DNA of 64,000 nucleotides from Pacificibacter marinus (GTDB lineage: Bacteria; Pseudomonadota; Alphaproteobacteria; Rhodobacterales; Rhodobacteraceae): positions 1 to 64,000 of the forward strand of contig NZ_JAHKPK010000017.1 in assembly GCF_018860665.1 (NCBI RefSeq), given 5' to 3'. Positions 26,893-35,756 of the stretch are shown here, piece after piece. A program made the translations under genes and the position numbers. A model generated the notes under the pieces. The model did not search any database. It saw only the letters and a program-made list of their open reading frames with translations, and was not told the origin of the DNA. The first letter of the stretch is position 1; every line of letters starts with the position of its first letter.

Positions 26893-26924
26893 CGCCCGTC
26901 GACCCGTGCGGGCGTATTCTTTTT
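26893..26924 (+). terminator. intrinsic terminator after dapD
   Basis: CGCCCG (26893-26898) pairs with CGGGCG (26909-26914) and is followed by TATTCTTTTT. The next gene starts at 26944, so it separates dapD from the hypothetical gene downstream or attenuates read-through. Confidence 0.75.
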
Positions 26925-26943
26925 GTCGATATAAGGCTGCACC

Positions 26944-27300
26944 ATGACTGAAAAAGTGAAAAAACCGTCTCGTCAAAAAGTCTATACGCTTTTGGTTGAG
27001 GTGGGCCGTAAAGCTGACGATGGTCTACCCAAGAATGCGACAGGTGGCGCGTTGATGATTTATGCGTCAGGCGTTGATGAGGCCGAAGCCGTGCGTGAAA
27101 CAGTTGCGTTGCTAAAACAAGCTGACCTCGCGCCTTTGGATGTCACGGGCTATGGCACCTTGGAAGAGCGCTTGGCCGAAGGTCACGACATTTCTGACGA
27201 GGAAGCTGCTTTGATGCAGCGCGCTTTGGATGAAAATTCGGTCGTAGTCGCGCAGATGACACCGTTTTTCGGTGACGAGCCGCGCGACCTTGATCTGTAA
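26944..27300 (+). CDS. conserved hypothetical protein, dapD-dapE neighbourhood
   Basis: 118 aa, soluble, no signal peptide. The sequence KVYTLLVEVGRKADDGLP followed by GGALMIYASGVDEAEAVRETVALLK looks like an alpha/beta protein in the style of small ferredoxin-fold or ACT-like domains. The C-terminal part is acidic (DISDEEAALMQRALDEN). I do not recognise a named family, though similar short genes occur beside dapD in related roseobacters. The ATG at 26944 starts just after the dapD terminator. The stop is three bases from the stop of the converging channel gene. Confidence 0.65.
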   Translation: MTEKVKKPSRQKVYTLLVEVGRKADDGLPKNATGGALMIYASGVDEAEAVRETVALLKQADLAPLDVTGYGTLEERLAEGHDISDEEAALMQRALDENSVVVAQMTPFFGDEPRDLDL

Positions 27301-27303
27301 CGC

Positions 27304-28359
27304 TTACCTGTTGCCGAACCACTTTCTGTAGATCCGATCATAGGTGCCATTTTCGCGCAACTCCAACAGGCTTTGGTTGATTTGCTCGGACAATGGTGAA
27401 TTCGAAGGCAACGCGATGCCATAGTTTTCGGCCAAGAACACCTGCCCAACAAGCCGCGCGCGGTTGTCGTTTTGCGAGTTTACATAATAGGCTAATATCG
27501 GCGCATCAAACACGACCGCGTCGATTGTTTCGGTCTCGAAGGCTTGCAGCATTATTCCAACGTCAGAAAACCCAGAGTATCCTAGATCACGTTTGTCCAA
27601 AAACTCAGCTGCGGTTGATCCCGTAATTGTGCCTACGTTTTTACCGTAAAGGTCATTGATGTCTGACACGTTGGCTTGGATCGCGCCCACTGTCATGGCA
27701 GCCGTGATTTTCGCCACGAATACAGAGACAAAGAACAGCGACGAAATGACTAAGAAGACGCCAAATAGGCGGCCCAAAGGTGTGCGAGGTTGGCGTTCTT
27801 CAAAGCCGCCGTTTACGATTAAGTTGAGCGCCCACCAAAAGGCTGGAAACATAGCTTCGCGTGCGTTCAGATCAAAATAGTCTTGATGCCGTCGCTCAAG
27901 ATGCCACATCAACATGCCGCCCCCTAGCAACAAAGCGAAAGCGCCAAAAATTGCGATCACCAAGTCTTTGGAAAACAACAACTGCCAAACCGATCCTGTG
28001 TTTGGGTCGGATGGGGCCATAATTTGCAGGCCAGCTTCAAAAATCGGTTGAGAGAAATCCAGAACGGCTTCGCGGCTTGCGGTGATGGAAATATTGGCAA
28101 TGGCCGCGTCTGCGCTGCCGTCTTGAACAGCGTTCAGCATTTCGCCAAAACTCTGAACGCGGTTGATCGTGTAAGTCCAATCAAGATTCTTTGCGACCTC
28201 ATCAAGAAGGTCCATCGAAAAGCCGGTATCTTGACCGTTCTCGACCATTGAAAACGGCGCACGTGTCACTGTCGTGACAGTCAAATTTTCGGCGCTTGCA
28301 ATGCTGATTTCAAAAAAGCAGACAGCGAGTGCACAGAGTAAAGTAAAGTATTGTCTCAT
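27304..28359 (-). CDS. prokaryotic ionotropic glutamate-receptor-like ligand-gated ion channel
   Basis: 351 aa from the ATG at 28359, preceded by GGGGGA. Signal peptide (about 1-23), then the first lobe of a family 3 solute-binding domain (24-115, TRAPFSMVENG, SADAAIANISITASR). An inserted pore module follows: TM1 about 131-152, re-entrant pore helix about 170-186, TM2 about 196-218. The second ligand lobe (220-351) completes the clam-shell. This is the architecture of GluR0-type receptors. The TVGYGD potassium filter is replaced by LIVNGGFEE, so it is probably not K+ selective. The ligand is probably an amino acid. Inner membrane, with ligand domain in the periplasm. Confidence 0.85.
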   Translation of the reverse strand: MRQYFTLLCALAVCFFEISIASAENLTVTTVTRAPFSMVENGQDTGFSMDLLDEVAKNLDWTYTINRVQSFGEMLNAVQDGSADAAIANISITASREAVLDFSQPIFEAGLQIMAPSDPNTGSVWQLLFSKDLVIAIFGAFALLLGGGMLMWHLERRHQDYFDLNAREAMFPAFWWALNLIVNGGFEERQPRTPLGRLFGVFLVISSLFFVSVFVAKITAAMTVGAIQANVSDINDLYGKNVGTITGSTAAEFLDKRDLGYSGFSDVGIMLQAFETETIDAVVFDAPILAYYVNSQNDNRARLVGQVFLAENYGIALPSNSPLSEQINQSLLELRENGTYDRIYRKWFGNR

Positions 28360-28415
28360 CGTGTCCCCCAACAGGTCGCATATGGCATATTCATACGCAA
28401 AAAGGCAATTGCACT

Positions 28416-29534
28416 TTAAAGATACCTGTCCGAAAGCAAAGCTGTTGCCTCATGTTCATGCAGCAATCTGGGCGTTGAGGCCTGTAAGTGCGTTAACTGG
28501 TTTGTGTCTAGGTGCGATAACCGTGTGCGTGAATGGAGATCGATGTCGCGGGTGTTATGGCGCGCTGTGAGCGATAGCACGGAAATACCAGCGACTTTAA
28601 ACGCGCCTGAATTTTGCAAAATCAAGTGATAACGTGTGGCCACTGGAGCGCCACTGACCTGCGAGTGTGGAACAAATGGAGCGATGTGTTCGGCCCTAAG
28701 GCTGACGCTTTCGCATCCAAACTGGTATTCGGTGTCAATGCCGCCGGTCAGGATGTGAGTATCCTTTGAAACAGACAGGGTTTGGGTCAAGTTTTGGAAA
28801 GGCTGGCGCAATTCTACGCAACGGTAGCTGCCAAAGTTCGGAACTTCGGATTGGATCAGTGCGACAAGCGGGGATAGATCTGAGTCTTGTGTGACAACCA
28901 GATCTCCATGTGCCAATTTTTCAATCGGCGTTGGGCCGTTTTCGGTGTCAACAAGCGCCCCTGAGGACAGGCCAGAAGCGTAGCCCAGTTTTTCCACTTG
29001 ATCAGAAACAAACAGCGCTGAGACGGCTGGCGTGATAGATTGACAGTCCTTGCCAAACAGAACCCGAGCCACATCATCCATTGGTATCGCATAGGCCGTT
29101 TTGATTGTTTTTGAGTAGATCTGCCCCGTGGCCAAATCTTCAGCGGACAGCCAACTGCGCTTTTGATACGCATCCCAAGCAAAACTGATCCGAATGGGCG
29201 TGTCTTTTTCGCAAGCTGAGAGATCAAGCGAGGGCATTATCAAGTTGGCGCCTTGTTCATTGGCAAACCAAAGCCGTCCGTTGGGACCGAGCACCATATG
29301 CAGAGATCGCCTGTATTCGTGCCAGCGTTCATAATCTATCAAGTCAAGCGGTTGGTTGAATTGGTCAGGGAACAGGGTTTCCACCACAATCGTCCCGCGC
29401 GGCATAAGGCATCGCGGAATGGCGCCCGTAAAGGCGGTCTTTTGCAATCCATTGGGATTAAAAATTGTGTGCTGACCACGCGCCTTTGCGCCAATCCAGC
29501 TCACTGTTTTTTGCGTCCGTTTTGGACACCGCAT
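28416..29534 (-). CDS. Hint domain-containing protein
   Basis: 372 aa from the ATG at 29534 (a GTG 42 nt upstream is possible). The C-terminal part carries the Hint_2 signature: GLSSGALVDTENGPTPIEKL then AHGDLVV, and later SLRAEHIAPF. This resembles the autoprocessing Hint fold of hedgehog/intein proteins, common in Rhodobacterales surface or secreted proteins. Note that the usual Cys or Ser at the splice start is SGALVD here, which leaves catalysis uncertain. The N-terminal 200 residues are unassigned (WHEYRRSL, MPSLDLSACEKD). It lies on the same strand as the channel gene 56 bp away. Confidence 0.72.
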   Translation of the reverse strand: MRCPKRTQKTVSWIGAKARGQHTIFNPNGLQKTAFTGAIPRCLMPRGTIVVETLFPDQFNQPLDLIDYERWHEYRRSLHMVLGPNGRLWFANEQGANLIMPSLDLSACEKDTPIRISFAWDAYQKRSWLSAEDLATGQIYSKTIKTAYAIPMDDVARVLFGKDCQSITPAVSALFVSDQVEKLGYASGLSSGALVDTENGPTPIEKLAHGDLVVTQDSDLSPLVALIQSEVPNFGSYRCVELRQPFQNLTQTLSVSKDTHILTGGIDTEYQFGCESVSLRAEHIAPFVPHSQVSGAPVATRYHLILQNSGAFKVAGISVLSLTARHNTRDIDLHSRTRLSHLDTNQLTHLQASTPRLLHEHEATALLSDRYL

Positions 29535-29641
29535 GCGGTGTTCGGACTCGTTGCCTGTATCATACTCGCGCCTCACATTTGAAGCAGACCGCGCACCACA
29601 AAATCAACTCACATGTGTGAATATTAAACTCGAAACCTGTT

Positions 29642-29676
29642 TTGACCACCTCCGGTTTTCCGGATGTACTGGTCAA
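29642..29676 (+). other. hairpin structure in the leader between Hint gene and dapE
   Basis: TTGACCA (29642-29648) pairs with TGGTCAA (29670-29676) and encloses the perfect inner hairpin TCCGG-TTTT-CCGGA (29651-29664). Seven T residues follow at 29686-29692, nine bases past the stem. It might be a weak terminator, a leader structure or simply an operator dyad. The gap between the divergent starts is about 300 bp. Confidence 0.4.
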
Positions 29677-29708
29677 GTCTGCCCATTTTTTTACAGGAAA
29701 GCATGCTG

Positions 29709-29723
29709 TTAAGGTTTTGTTAA
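29709..29723. promoter_or_regulatory. CtrA-type box TTAA-N7-TTAA
   Basis: An exact TTAA-GGTTTTG-TTAA followed by CC, the consensus bound by the cell-cycle/motility regulator CtrA in alphaproteobacteria. It is 116 bp from the dapE start and 174 bp from the Hint-gene start, so either gene could be the target. The match is to the core consensus only. Confidence 0.5.
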
Positions 29724-29838
29724 CCTTTTCATACGCCGAGAGGAAGGTTCCTAAAAAGATTGTTACCATTACGCCACAATCTTAAGATTGCTCACGGGCC
29801 ATGGGCGCGCTAACCATATGGAAACTAGGAGCGCCAAG

Positions 29839-30981
29839 ATGACAATCGATCCCGTAGACCTCACCGCAGCTTTGATCCGCTGCCCTTCCGTGACGCCACT
29901 TGAGGCGGGCGCGCTCGTTTTACTGGAAGATACGCTATCAAAAGCTGGCTTTTCATGTACGCGCGTTGATCGAAATGGAACCCCAAACCTATTCGCACGA
30001 TGGGGCGACAAGGGTGCCGACAAATCGCTTGGCTTTAACGGTCACACAGACGTTGTCCCCATCGGGGACGAAAAGGCTTGGACCAAAGATCCATTTGGCG
30101 GCGTGATTGAAGACGGAATTTTATGGGGTCGCGGTGCCACTGATATGAAGTCTGGTGTGGCCGCCTTTGTCGCTGCGGCTGTCGATTTTGTAACTCAAAC
30201 CCCACCGAAAGGGGCAATCATTATCGCGATTACCGGTGACGAAGAAGGCGACGCGCATGACGGCACGGTCGCTTTGCTGGACTGGATGGACAACAATGAT
30301 GAACGCATGACCGATTGCCTTGTTGGCGAGCCGACCTGTCCTGAGGTCATGGGCGAAATGATGAAAATCGGACGCCGTGGGTCGATCACAGGGGTTTTTA
30401 CCGCACAGGGGCAGCAAGGCCATGTGGCCTATCCGCATCGCGCAAAAAACCCCATTCCGGCTTTGGCACGTTTGATCGACCAGTTGTCGACTCATGCCTT
30501 GGATGAAGGCACTGAGCACTTTGATCCCTCGACCTTGGCTGTCACAACTTTTGACACGGGAAACGCCGCAACCAATGTGATCCCGTCGATATGCAACGCA
30601 ACGGTCAATATTAGGTTTAACGACGCGCATACTGCAGTTGAACTTGCCAAATGGATGGCAGCAAAGGCTGCCAAGGTGAGCGAAGAAACGGGTGTCGACA
30701 TCACGCTGGAAACCAAAACTTCAGGCGATAGCTTTTTGACACCTCCAGAATCGTTTGTTGACCTGCTGTCAAAGGCGGTAGAGGCGGAAACAGGGATGGT
30801 TCCTGTGCTGTCGACGTCAGGGGGGACATCCGATGCGCGCTTTGTGAAAAACCATTGTCCTGTTGTTGAATTTGGTTTGGTGGGTAAGACGATGCACCAA
30901 GTTGATGAACGGGTTCCTGTTGATCAAATTCACACGCTTAAAAACATTTATTCTCGTTTGATCCGAGATTATTTCGCATGA
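29839..30981 (+). CDS. dapE: succinyl-diaminopimelate desuccinylase
   Basis: Zinc peptidase-like enzyme releasing succinate from N-succinyl-LL-DAP in lysine and peptidoglycan precursor synthesis. 380 aa from the ATG at 29839, preceded by AGGAG. Metal and catalytic segments: [17 protein letters not shown] and TGDEEGDA (catalytic Glu), with His in [10 protein letters not shown]20 family with a dimerisation lid domain (about 180-295). An earlier Met in frame would include the leader. Its stop overlaps the next gene's start (ATGA). Confidence 0.95.
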   Translation: MTIDPVDLTAALIRCPSVTPLEAGALVLLEDTLSKAGFSCTRVDRNGTPNLFARWGDKGADKSLGFNGHTDVVPIGDEKAWTKDPFGGVIEDGILWGRGATDMKSGVAAFVAAAVDFVTQTPPKGAIIIAITGDEEGDAHDGTVALLDWMDNNDERMTDCLVGEPTCPEVMGEMMKIGRRGSITGVFTAQGQQGHVAYPHRAKNPIPALARLIDQLSTHALDEGTEHFDPSTLAVTTFDTGNAATNVIPSICNATVNIRFNDAHTAVELAKWMAAKAAKVSEETGVDITLETKTSGDSFLTPPESFVDLLSKAVEAETGMVPVLSTSGGTSDARFVKNHCPVVEFGLVGKTMHQVDERVPVDQIHTLKNIYSRLIRDYFA

Positions 30982-31403
30982 CTGCTTCAATTGAAATTGC
31001 GTCGGATATTTCCGATTGTTTGGCATTGCGCTTTGCCGTTTTTGTACATGAGCAGAACGTCCCTATGGATGAAGAGGTGGATGATCTTGATGATCAAAGT
31101 GTTCACTTTATCGCCCGTGATGAAAACCAAACACCCGTTGGCACTGCGCGCATTTATGAAGTTGGTGACATTGGCAAAATCGGCAGGGTTTGTGTCGCAA
31201 AATCGCATCGCGGTACAGGACTGGGGGCAAAACTGATTGACGCCTGCCTTGCTGAATTGGCCAAACGACCGCATCTGAAGCACGCCAAACTTGGAGCGCA
31301 AAATCATGCGATCAAGTTTTATGAGAGGTTCGGTTTTGTCGTTCAAGGCGATGAGTATATGGATGGCGGCATTCCCCATCATGACATGGTGGTCGCACTG
31401 TGA
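30978..31403 (+). CDS. GNAT family N-acetyltransferase
   Basis: 141 aa. Acetyl-CoA binding motif A is visible as [20 protein letters not shown] (RGTGLG core), with motif B near the C-terminus ([14 protein letters not shown]). The phosphate-binding R-G-T-G-L-G fits an ElaA-like/protein acetyltransferase. The substrate is unknown. The ATG overlaps the dapE stop by four bases, which implies translational coupling, although a role in lysine synthesis is not implied by the sequence. Confidence 0.85.
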   Translation: MTASIEIASDISDCLALRFAVFVHEQNVPMDEEVDDLDDQSVHFIARDENQTPVGTARIYEVGDIGKIGRVCVAKSHRGTGLGAKLIDACLAELAKRPHLKHAKLGAQNHAIKFYERFGFVVQGDEYMDGGIPHHDMVVAL

Positions 31404-31599
31404 AACCTAGGCCGATCATCATTGTGAGAACCCGTGTCTGGACACATTAAAACCTGCTTGGGGCGCTTACCGTGTGCGTCTCCTGAAGCCAACATTCATA
31501 CGTTGTGGACACGCTCGACAATTTAAAATGCCATCAAACACCAACACGCCGCACTCTTTGAGTGTGGTGAAGCACAGCATGGCGTGGTAGTTTCATCTT

Positions 31600-33855
31600 A
31601 TGAAAATTATCCCGACAAAACAGGCGATCCTTGATTGGGTCACTGAGCACCCGACCAAAGCCGCTAAACGCGATATTGCCAAAGCCTTTGGCATCAAAGG
31701 TGCTGCACGCATCGACCTCAAGCGCATCTTGAAAGAGCTAGAGGCCGAGGGCCATTTGACCAAACGAGTCAAAACCTATCGCGATCCAGATAAATTGCCG
31801 CCTATATCTGTTTTGGAAGTCTTGGCGCCGGATGCCGATGGCGATTTGTTTGCACGGCCAATGGAATGGACCGGAACAGGCGCTGAGCCACGTATTCTTT
31901 TGATGCAAAAAGACGGTGACTTGGCTCTGGGCGCAGGCGAACGCATTTTGGCAAAACTGCAAGTGGTTCAAGGTGAAGATTATGCCTACTTGGGACGTCT
32001 GGTACGCAAAATAGGCTCTAATCCTGAGAAAATTCTGGGAATTTTTCGAAAACAATCTGAAGGCGGCCGCGTTGTTCCCATCGATAAAGGGGCTGGCAAA
32101 GAATGGATCGTAAGCTCTGGTCAGGATAACGGCGCTGAAGACGGTGAATTGGTCGAGGCAGAGCAATCTGGTCCCAAAGGCCGTATGGGCCTGCCGCGTG
32201 CTCGGATCGTTGCGCGCCTTGGTGATCCAACTGCCCCGCGTGCGGTGTCGTTGATTGCGATTCATCAACACAACATTCCAGACGCTTTCCCCGATGATGT
32301 GATCCAGATGGCGGATAACGCCGTGCCTGCCGGTATGGACGGTCGTGAAGATCTGCGCGATGTGCCCCTTGTGACGATCGACCCGGCAGATGCACGCGAC
32401 CATGACGACGCGATTTGGGCTGAATTAGACACTGACCCGGCCAATGTGGGCGGGTTTATTCTTTGGGTCGCGATTGCCGATGTTGCCCACTATGTGACCT
32501 CTGGGTCCGCGCTAGATCGCGAAGCCCGTTTGCGCGGAAACTCGACCTATTTCCCTGATCGCGTTGTGCCGATGTTGCCGGACCGTTTGTCTGGTGATCT
32601 GTGTTCCTTACATGAAGGTGTGCCGCGTCCTTGTATTGCTGTGCGGATGAAAATTGATTCCAAGGGGACTAAAGTTTCCCATGAGTTTACGCGTGGCTTG
32701 ATGCGCTCGGCTGCGTCATTGAATTACGCTGAGGTGCAGCGCGCCCGTGATGGCGCGCCAAATGAGGCGTGTGCGCCGCTGATGGAAACCGTGATAAATC
32801 CGATTTATGAAGCCTATGAGGCGCTTAAATTGGCTCGTGCTGCCCGTCAGCCGCTGGAGTTAAATTTGCCTGAGCGTAAGATCGTTCTGGGCGAAGATGG
32901 CAAAGTGTCATCCGTCGCAATTGCAGAGCGCCTTGATGCGCATAAATTGATCGAAGAGTTTATGGTCTTGGCAAATGTTGCAGCTGCCGAAGAGTTGTTC
33001 TTTAAAAATCGGCCGCTTTTGTACCGTGTTCATGAAGAACCATCAGATGAGAAAATGGAAGCCTTGCGCGAAGTTGCATTGGGATCGGGTCTCAATTTGG
33101 CCAAGGGTCAGGTGTTGCATACATCGCATTTGAACCGCCTTTTGGCACAAGCCGCGGGCACAGATCATAGCGAGCTGATTAATATTTCAACATTGCGTTC
33201 GATGACACAGGCTTACTATCACCAACAAAATTACGGACACTTTGGACTGGCTTTGCGGTCTTATGCACATTTCACATCGCCTATTCGTCGTTATGCCGAT
33301 TTGATTGTTCACCGCGCTTTGGTGTCAGCTCATGGCTGGGGTGACGACGGGTTGAGCCCGCAAGACATTCAATCACTTGACGAGACGGCCAAACAGATTT
33401 CGGACACAGAACGCCGTTCTATGGTGGCCGAGCGCGATACAAATGACCGCTATTTGGCGGCTTACTTGAGTGAACGTATTGGCAATGAAATGACAGGGCA
33501 TATTTCAGGCATTCAGAGCTTTGGTGCCTTTATCAAGTTGGATGAAACAGGGGCAGATGGGCTGGCACCTGTGCGCAGTATGGGGGCTGAATTTTTCCAT
33601 TATGATGCAGACACGCAGACGCTTATGGGCGCTGATACAGGGATTACATTGTCCATAGGGCAAAAGGTCGTCGTGCGGATTGCAGATGCGGTGCCAGTAA
33701 CGGGCGGGCTTGAGCTAGAAGTCTTGGCGCTGGATGGTATGCAGATGCCGCGCAGCAACCGGCGTCCGCGGGGCAAGCCGGCAGGGCGTAAGCACGCGCG
33801 GTCAAAAGCGAAACGAGATAAAATTCAAAAGAAGGTCACGCGCAAGAGACGCTAG
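31600..33855 (+). CDS. rnr: ribonuclease R
   Basis: 3'-5' exoribonuclease of the RNB family that degrades structured RNA. 751 aa: N-terminal winged-helix (about 10-60), cold-shock domains (65-220), the RNB core (about 250-590) with the metal-binding DPADARDHDDAIWA, then a C-terminal S1 domain (about 625-710, GHISGIQSFGAFIKL) and a Lys/Arg-rich tail (RKHARSKAKRDKIQKKVTR). In many relatives topA lies just upstream, but here a GNAT gene precedes it across a 196-bp gap. Cytoplasmic. Confidence 0.95.
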   Translation: MKIIPTKQAILDWVTEHPTKAAKRDIAKAFGIKGAARIDLKRILKELEAEGHLTKRVKTYRDPDKLPPISVLEVLAPDADGDLFARPMEWTGTGAEPRILLMQKDGDLALGAGERILAKLQVVQGEDYAYLGRLVRKIGSNPEKILGIFRKQSEGGRVVPIDKGAGKEWIVSSGQDNGAEDGELVEAEQSGPKGRMGLPRARIVARLGDPTAPRAVSLIAIHQHNIPDAFPDDVIQMADNAVPAGMDGREDLRDVPLVTIDPADARDHDDAIWAELDTDPANVGGFILWVAIADVAHYVTSGSALDREARLRGNSTYFPDRVVPMLPDRLSGDLCSLHEGVPRPCIAVRMKIDSKGTKVSHEFTRGLMRSAASLNYAEVQRARDGAPNEACAPLMETVINPIYEAYEALKLARAARQPLELNLPERKIVLGEDGKVSSVAIAERLDAHKLIEEFMVLANVAAAEELFFKNRPLLYRVHEEPSDEKMEALREVALGSGLNLAKGQVLHTSHLNRLLAQAAGTDHSELINISTLRSMTQAYYHQQNYGHFGLALRSYAHFTSPIRRYADLIVHRALVSAHGWGDDGLSPQDIQSLDETAKQISDTERRSMVAERDTNDRYLAAYLSERIGNEMTGHISGIQSFGAFIKLDETGADGLAPVRSMGAEFFHYDADTQTLMGADTGITLSIGQKVVVRIADAVPVTGGLELEVLALDGMQMPRSNRRPRGKPAGRKHARSKAKRDKIQKKVTRKRR

Positions 33856-33938
33856 CGACAAACCGCCAAGGGTTTTCAACGGCCTTTTCGCGAACCCCTG
33901 AATCGCGTTAGGTTGAGAAAAATAATGGAGTGGTGGCT

Positions 33939-35204
33939 ATGGTGCGTTCGCGTTTATTTTCAGTTGTTTGTGGTCTCATTTTGGGGTGCAGTGCTGCCGT
34001 GGCACAGTCCAGCCCTATGGGTGGGTTTGCCCCCGCAGGGTTAAGTACGGAGTTTCAAAGCGTGAATCAAATTTCTGCCACACAAGACGCCGCTTTGGCG
34101 CGTTGGATTGACGGATTTAAAGCGCGTGCGCGGCGCGAAGGTATTTCTGACACCACGCTCAACCGTGCTTTTCGCGGTGTGAAATACGACGCCAGCGTGA
34201 TCGCAAAAGATCGTCATCAATCAGAGTTTACCAAGCAAATTTGGGACTATCTTGACAGTGCCGCTTCACCTGTTCGGGTGAAAAATGGTGTGGCAGCCAT
34301 GCGCAAACACGCCAGTACGTTGAACGCGATTGAGGCCAAGTACGGTGTCGACAAGCACGTCGTTGCCGCTATTTGGGGGCTTGAAAGCGCCTATGGTGCG
34401 ACGCGTGGCGATGTGCCTGTGATCCAAGCGCTGGCCACCTTGGCCTATGACGGACGCCGCGGGCGTTTCTTTGAGGCGCAACTGATCGCGGCGCTCCAAA
34501 TTTTGCAATCGGGTGATACAAGTCCTAGCAATATGAAGGGCAGCTGGGCCGGTGCGATGGGGCACACGCAATTCATTCCAACGTCATTTTTGGCCTTTGC
34601 AGTCGATGGCACCGGTGACGGAAAACGTGATATTTGGTCAAATGATCCGACGGATGCTTTGGCGTCGACTGCCGCATATCTTGCGCGCCATGGCTGGACC
34701 AAGGGGCAACCTTGGGGCGTCGAAGTGCGCCTTCCTGCTGGGTTTGACTACAGTCTGGCCAAGCGGGACACAAAACGCGCTCCTGCAGATTGGGGCAAAC
34801 TTGGCGTGCGTGGCACCGACGGCAAGGTGGTTCCGAATTATGGGCGTGGCGCGATCTTGTTGCCAGCAGGTGCGTCCGGTGCGGCCTTTATGATTTTTGA
34901 CAATTTTGCTGTGATCGAGCGCTACAATAAGGCGGACGCCTATGTGATAGGTGTCGGGCATTTATCTGATCGTTTGAACGGTGGCGCACCAATTCAGGCC
35001 AGTTGGCCGCGTGGATATCAGCCGCTGTCGTTCAATGAAAAGAAGCAAATGCAGCGCATTTTGAAACGTAAAGGGTTCTTGGATGATAAAGTGGATGGCC
35101 TGATCGGGCCCAACACTGTTAATGCCATTCGCGATTTCCAGCGGTCCATTGGCATCACTCAAGATGGGTATCCATCACAGGTGCTTTTGAAACATCTCAA
35201 GTAA
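33939..35204 (+). CDS. lytic murein transglycosylase with PG-binding domain
   Basis: 421 aa from the ATG at 33939, with GGAG eight bases before it (a GTG reading nine bases earlier is less likely). Signal peptide (SRLFSVVCGLILGCSAAVA), then an MltB-type SLT domain with catalytic Glu in IWGLESAYGATRG, and motifs MGHTQFIPTSF and DGKRDIW. The C-terminal domain (about 355-421) is a peptidoglycan-binding repeat (FLDDKVDGLIGPNTVNAI). It cuts peptidoglycan strands forming 1,6-anhydroMurNAc. Periplasmic. Convergent with rppH, 18 bp apart. Confidence 0.9.
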   Translation: MVRSRLFSVVCGLILGCSAAVAQSSPMGGFAPAGLSTEFQSVNQISATQDAALARWIDGFKARARREGISDTTLNRAFRGVKYDASVIAKDRHQSEFTKQIWDYLDSAASPVRVKNGVAAMRKHASTLNAIEAKYGVDKHVVAAIWGLESAYGATRGDVPVIQALATLAYDGRRGRFFEAQLIAALQILQSGDTSPSNMKGSWAGAMGHTQFIPTSFLAFAVDGTGDGKRDIWSNDPTDALASTAAYLARHGWTKGQPWGVEVRLPAGFDYSLAKRDTKRAPADWGKLGVRGTDGKVVPNYGRGAILLPAGASGAAFMIFDNFAVIERYNKADAYVIGVGHLSDRLNGGAPIQASWPRGYQPLSFNEKKQMQRILKRKGFLDDKVDGLIGPNTVNAIRDFQRSIGITQDGYPSQVLLKHLK

Positions 35205-35222
35205 TCTTGCAGGAGTTTCGCA

Positions 35223-35699
35223 TCACAGGTGCGGTGCGAACTCCGCAACCACAGCTTCATAGATGTGTTTTTTAAACGGGACAATCTCGGCGACCAAATT
35301 GGTAGGTGCGGACCATTTCCATTGAGCAAACTCAGGATGTTCTGAGGCGATGGAAATTTTATCATCGGTGCTGTTGAAACGCATCAAGAACCAAAGTTGT
35401 TTCTGTCCGCGATACTTGCCTTTCCAAACTTTGCCGATCAGGTGGTCAGGCAAATCATAAGTCAACCAGTTTGATGTCTGAGCCAACAAATCGACATGTT
35501 CTGGGTCGACTCCGGTTTCTTCCCAAAGCTCACGCAAGGCAGCCTCTTTTGCGTCTTCGCCTGCATCAATACCCCCTTGTGGCATTTGCCACGCACCAGG
35601 AGTGTCGATGCGCTCACCCACGAAAATATCGCCATCTTTATTCATGAGCATAACGCCCACACAAGAACGGTAGGGCAGGGAAGTGGGATCAAGTGTCAT
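35223..35699 (-). CDS. rppH: RNA pyrophosphohydrolase (Nudix)
   Basis: Removes pyrophosphate from the 5' end of triphosphorylated RNA, which starts RNA decay. 158 aa. N-terminal [16 protein letters not shown] is the RppH-type start. The Nudix box lies at residues 42-64 (G-x5-E-x7-REUxEExGU pattern, [11 protein letters not shown] visible). Other landmarks are WQMPQGGID and PEFAQWKW. It is close to a known cluster: downstream of ctpA on the same strand. Invasion protein IalA is the Bartonella homologue, so the IalB proteins elsewhere are not linked here. Confidence 0.93.
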   Translation of the reverse strand: MTLDPTSLPYRSCVGVMLMNKDGDIFVGERIDTPGAWQMPQGGIDAGEDAKEAALRELWEETGVDPEHVDLLAQTSNWLTYDLPDHLIGKVWKGKYRGQKQLWFLMRFNSTDDKISIASEHPEFAQWKWSAPTNLVAEIVPFKKHIYEAVVAEFAPHL

Positions 35700-35725
35700 G
35701 GTGAGACGTCCGTCAAAAAGAGAGA

Positions 35726-35749
35726 TGCGGGAGCGATAACGCCCCCGCA
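35726..35749 (-). terminator. hairpin with T-run between ctpA and rppH
   Basis: On the minus strand TGCGGGGGCG pairs with CGCTCCCGCA, one mismatch (nine pairs), and TTTTT follows seven bases downstream. It lies seven bases past the ctpA stop and 27 bp before rppH. Confidence 0.6.
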
Positions 35750-35756
35750 GATTACA

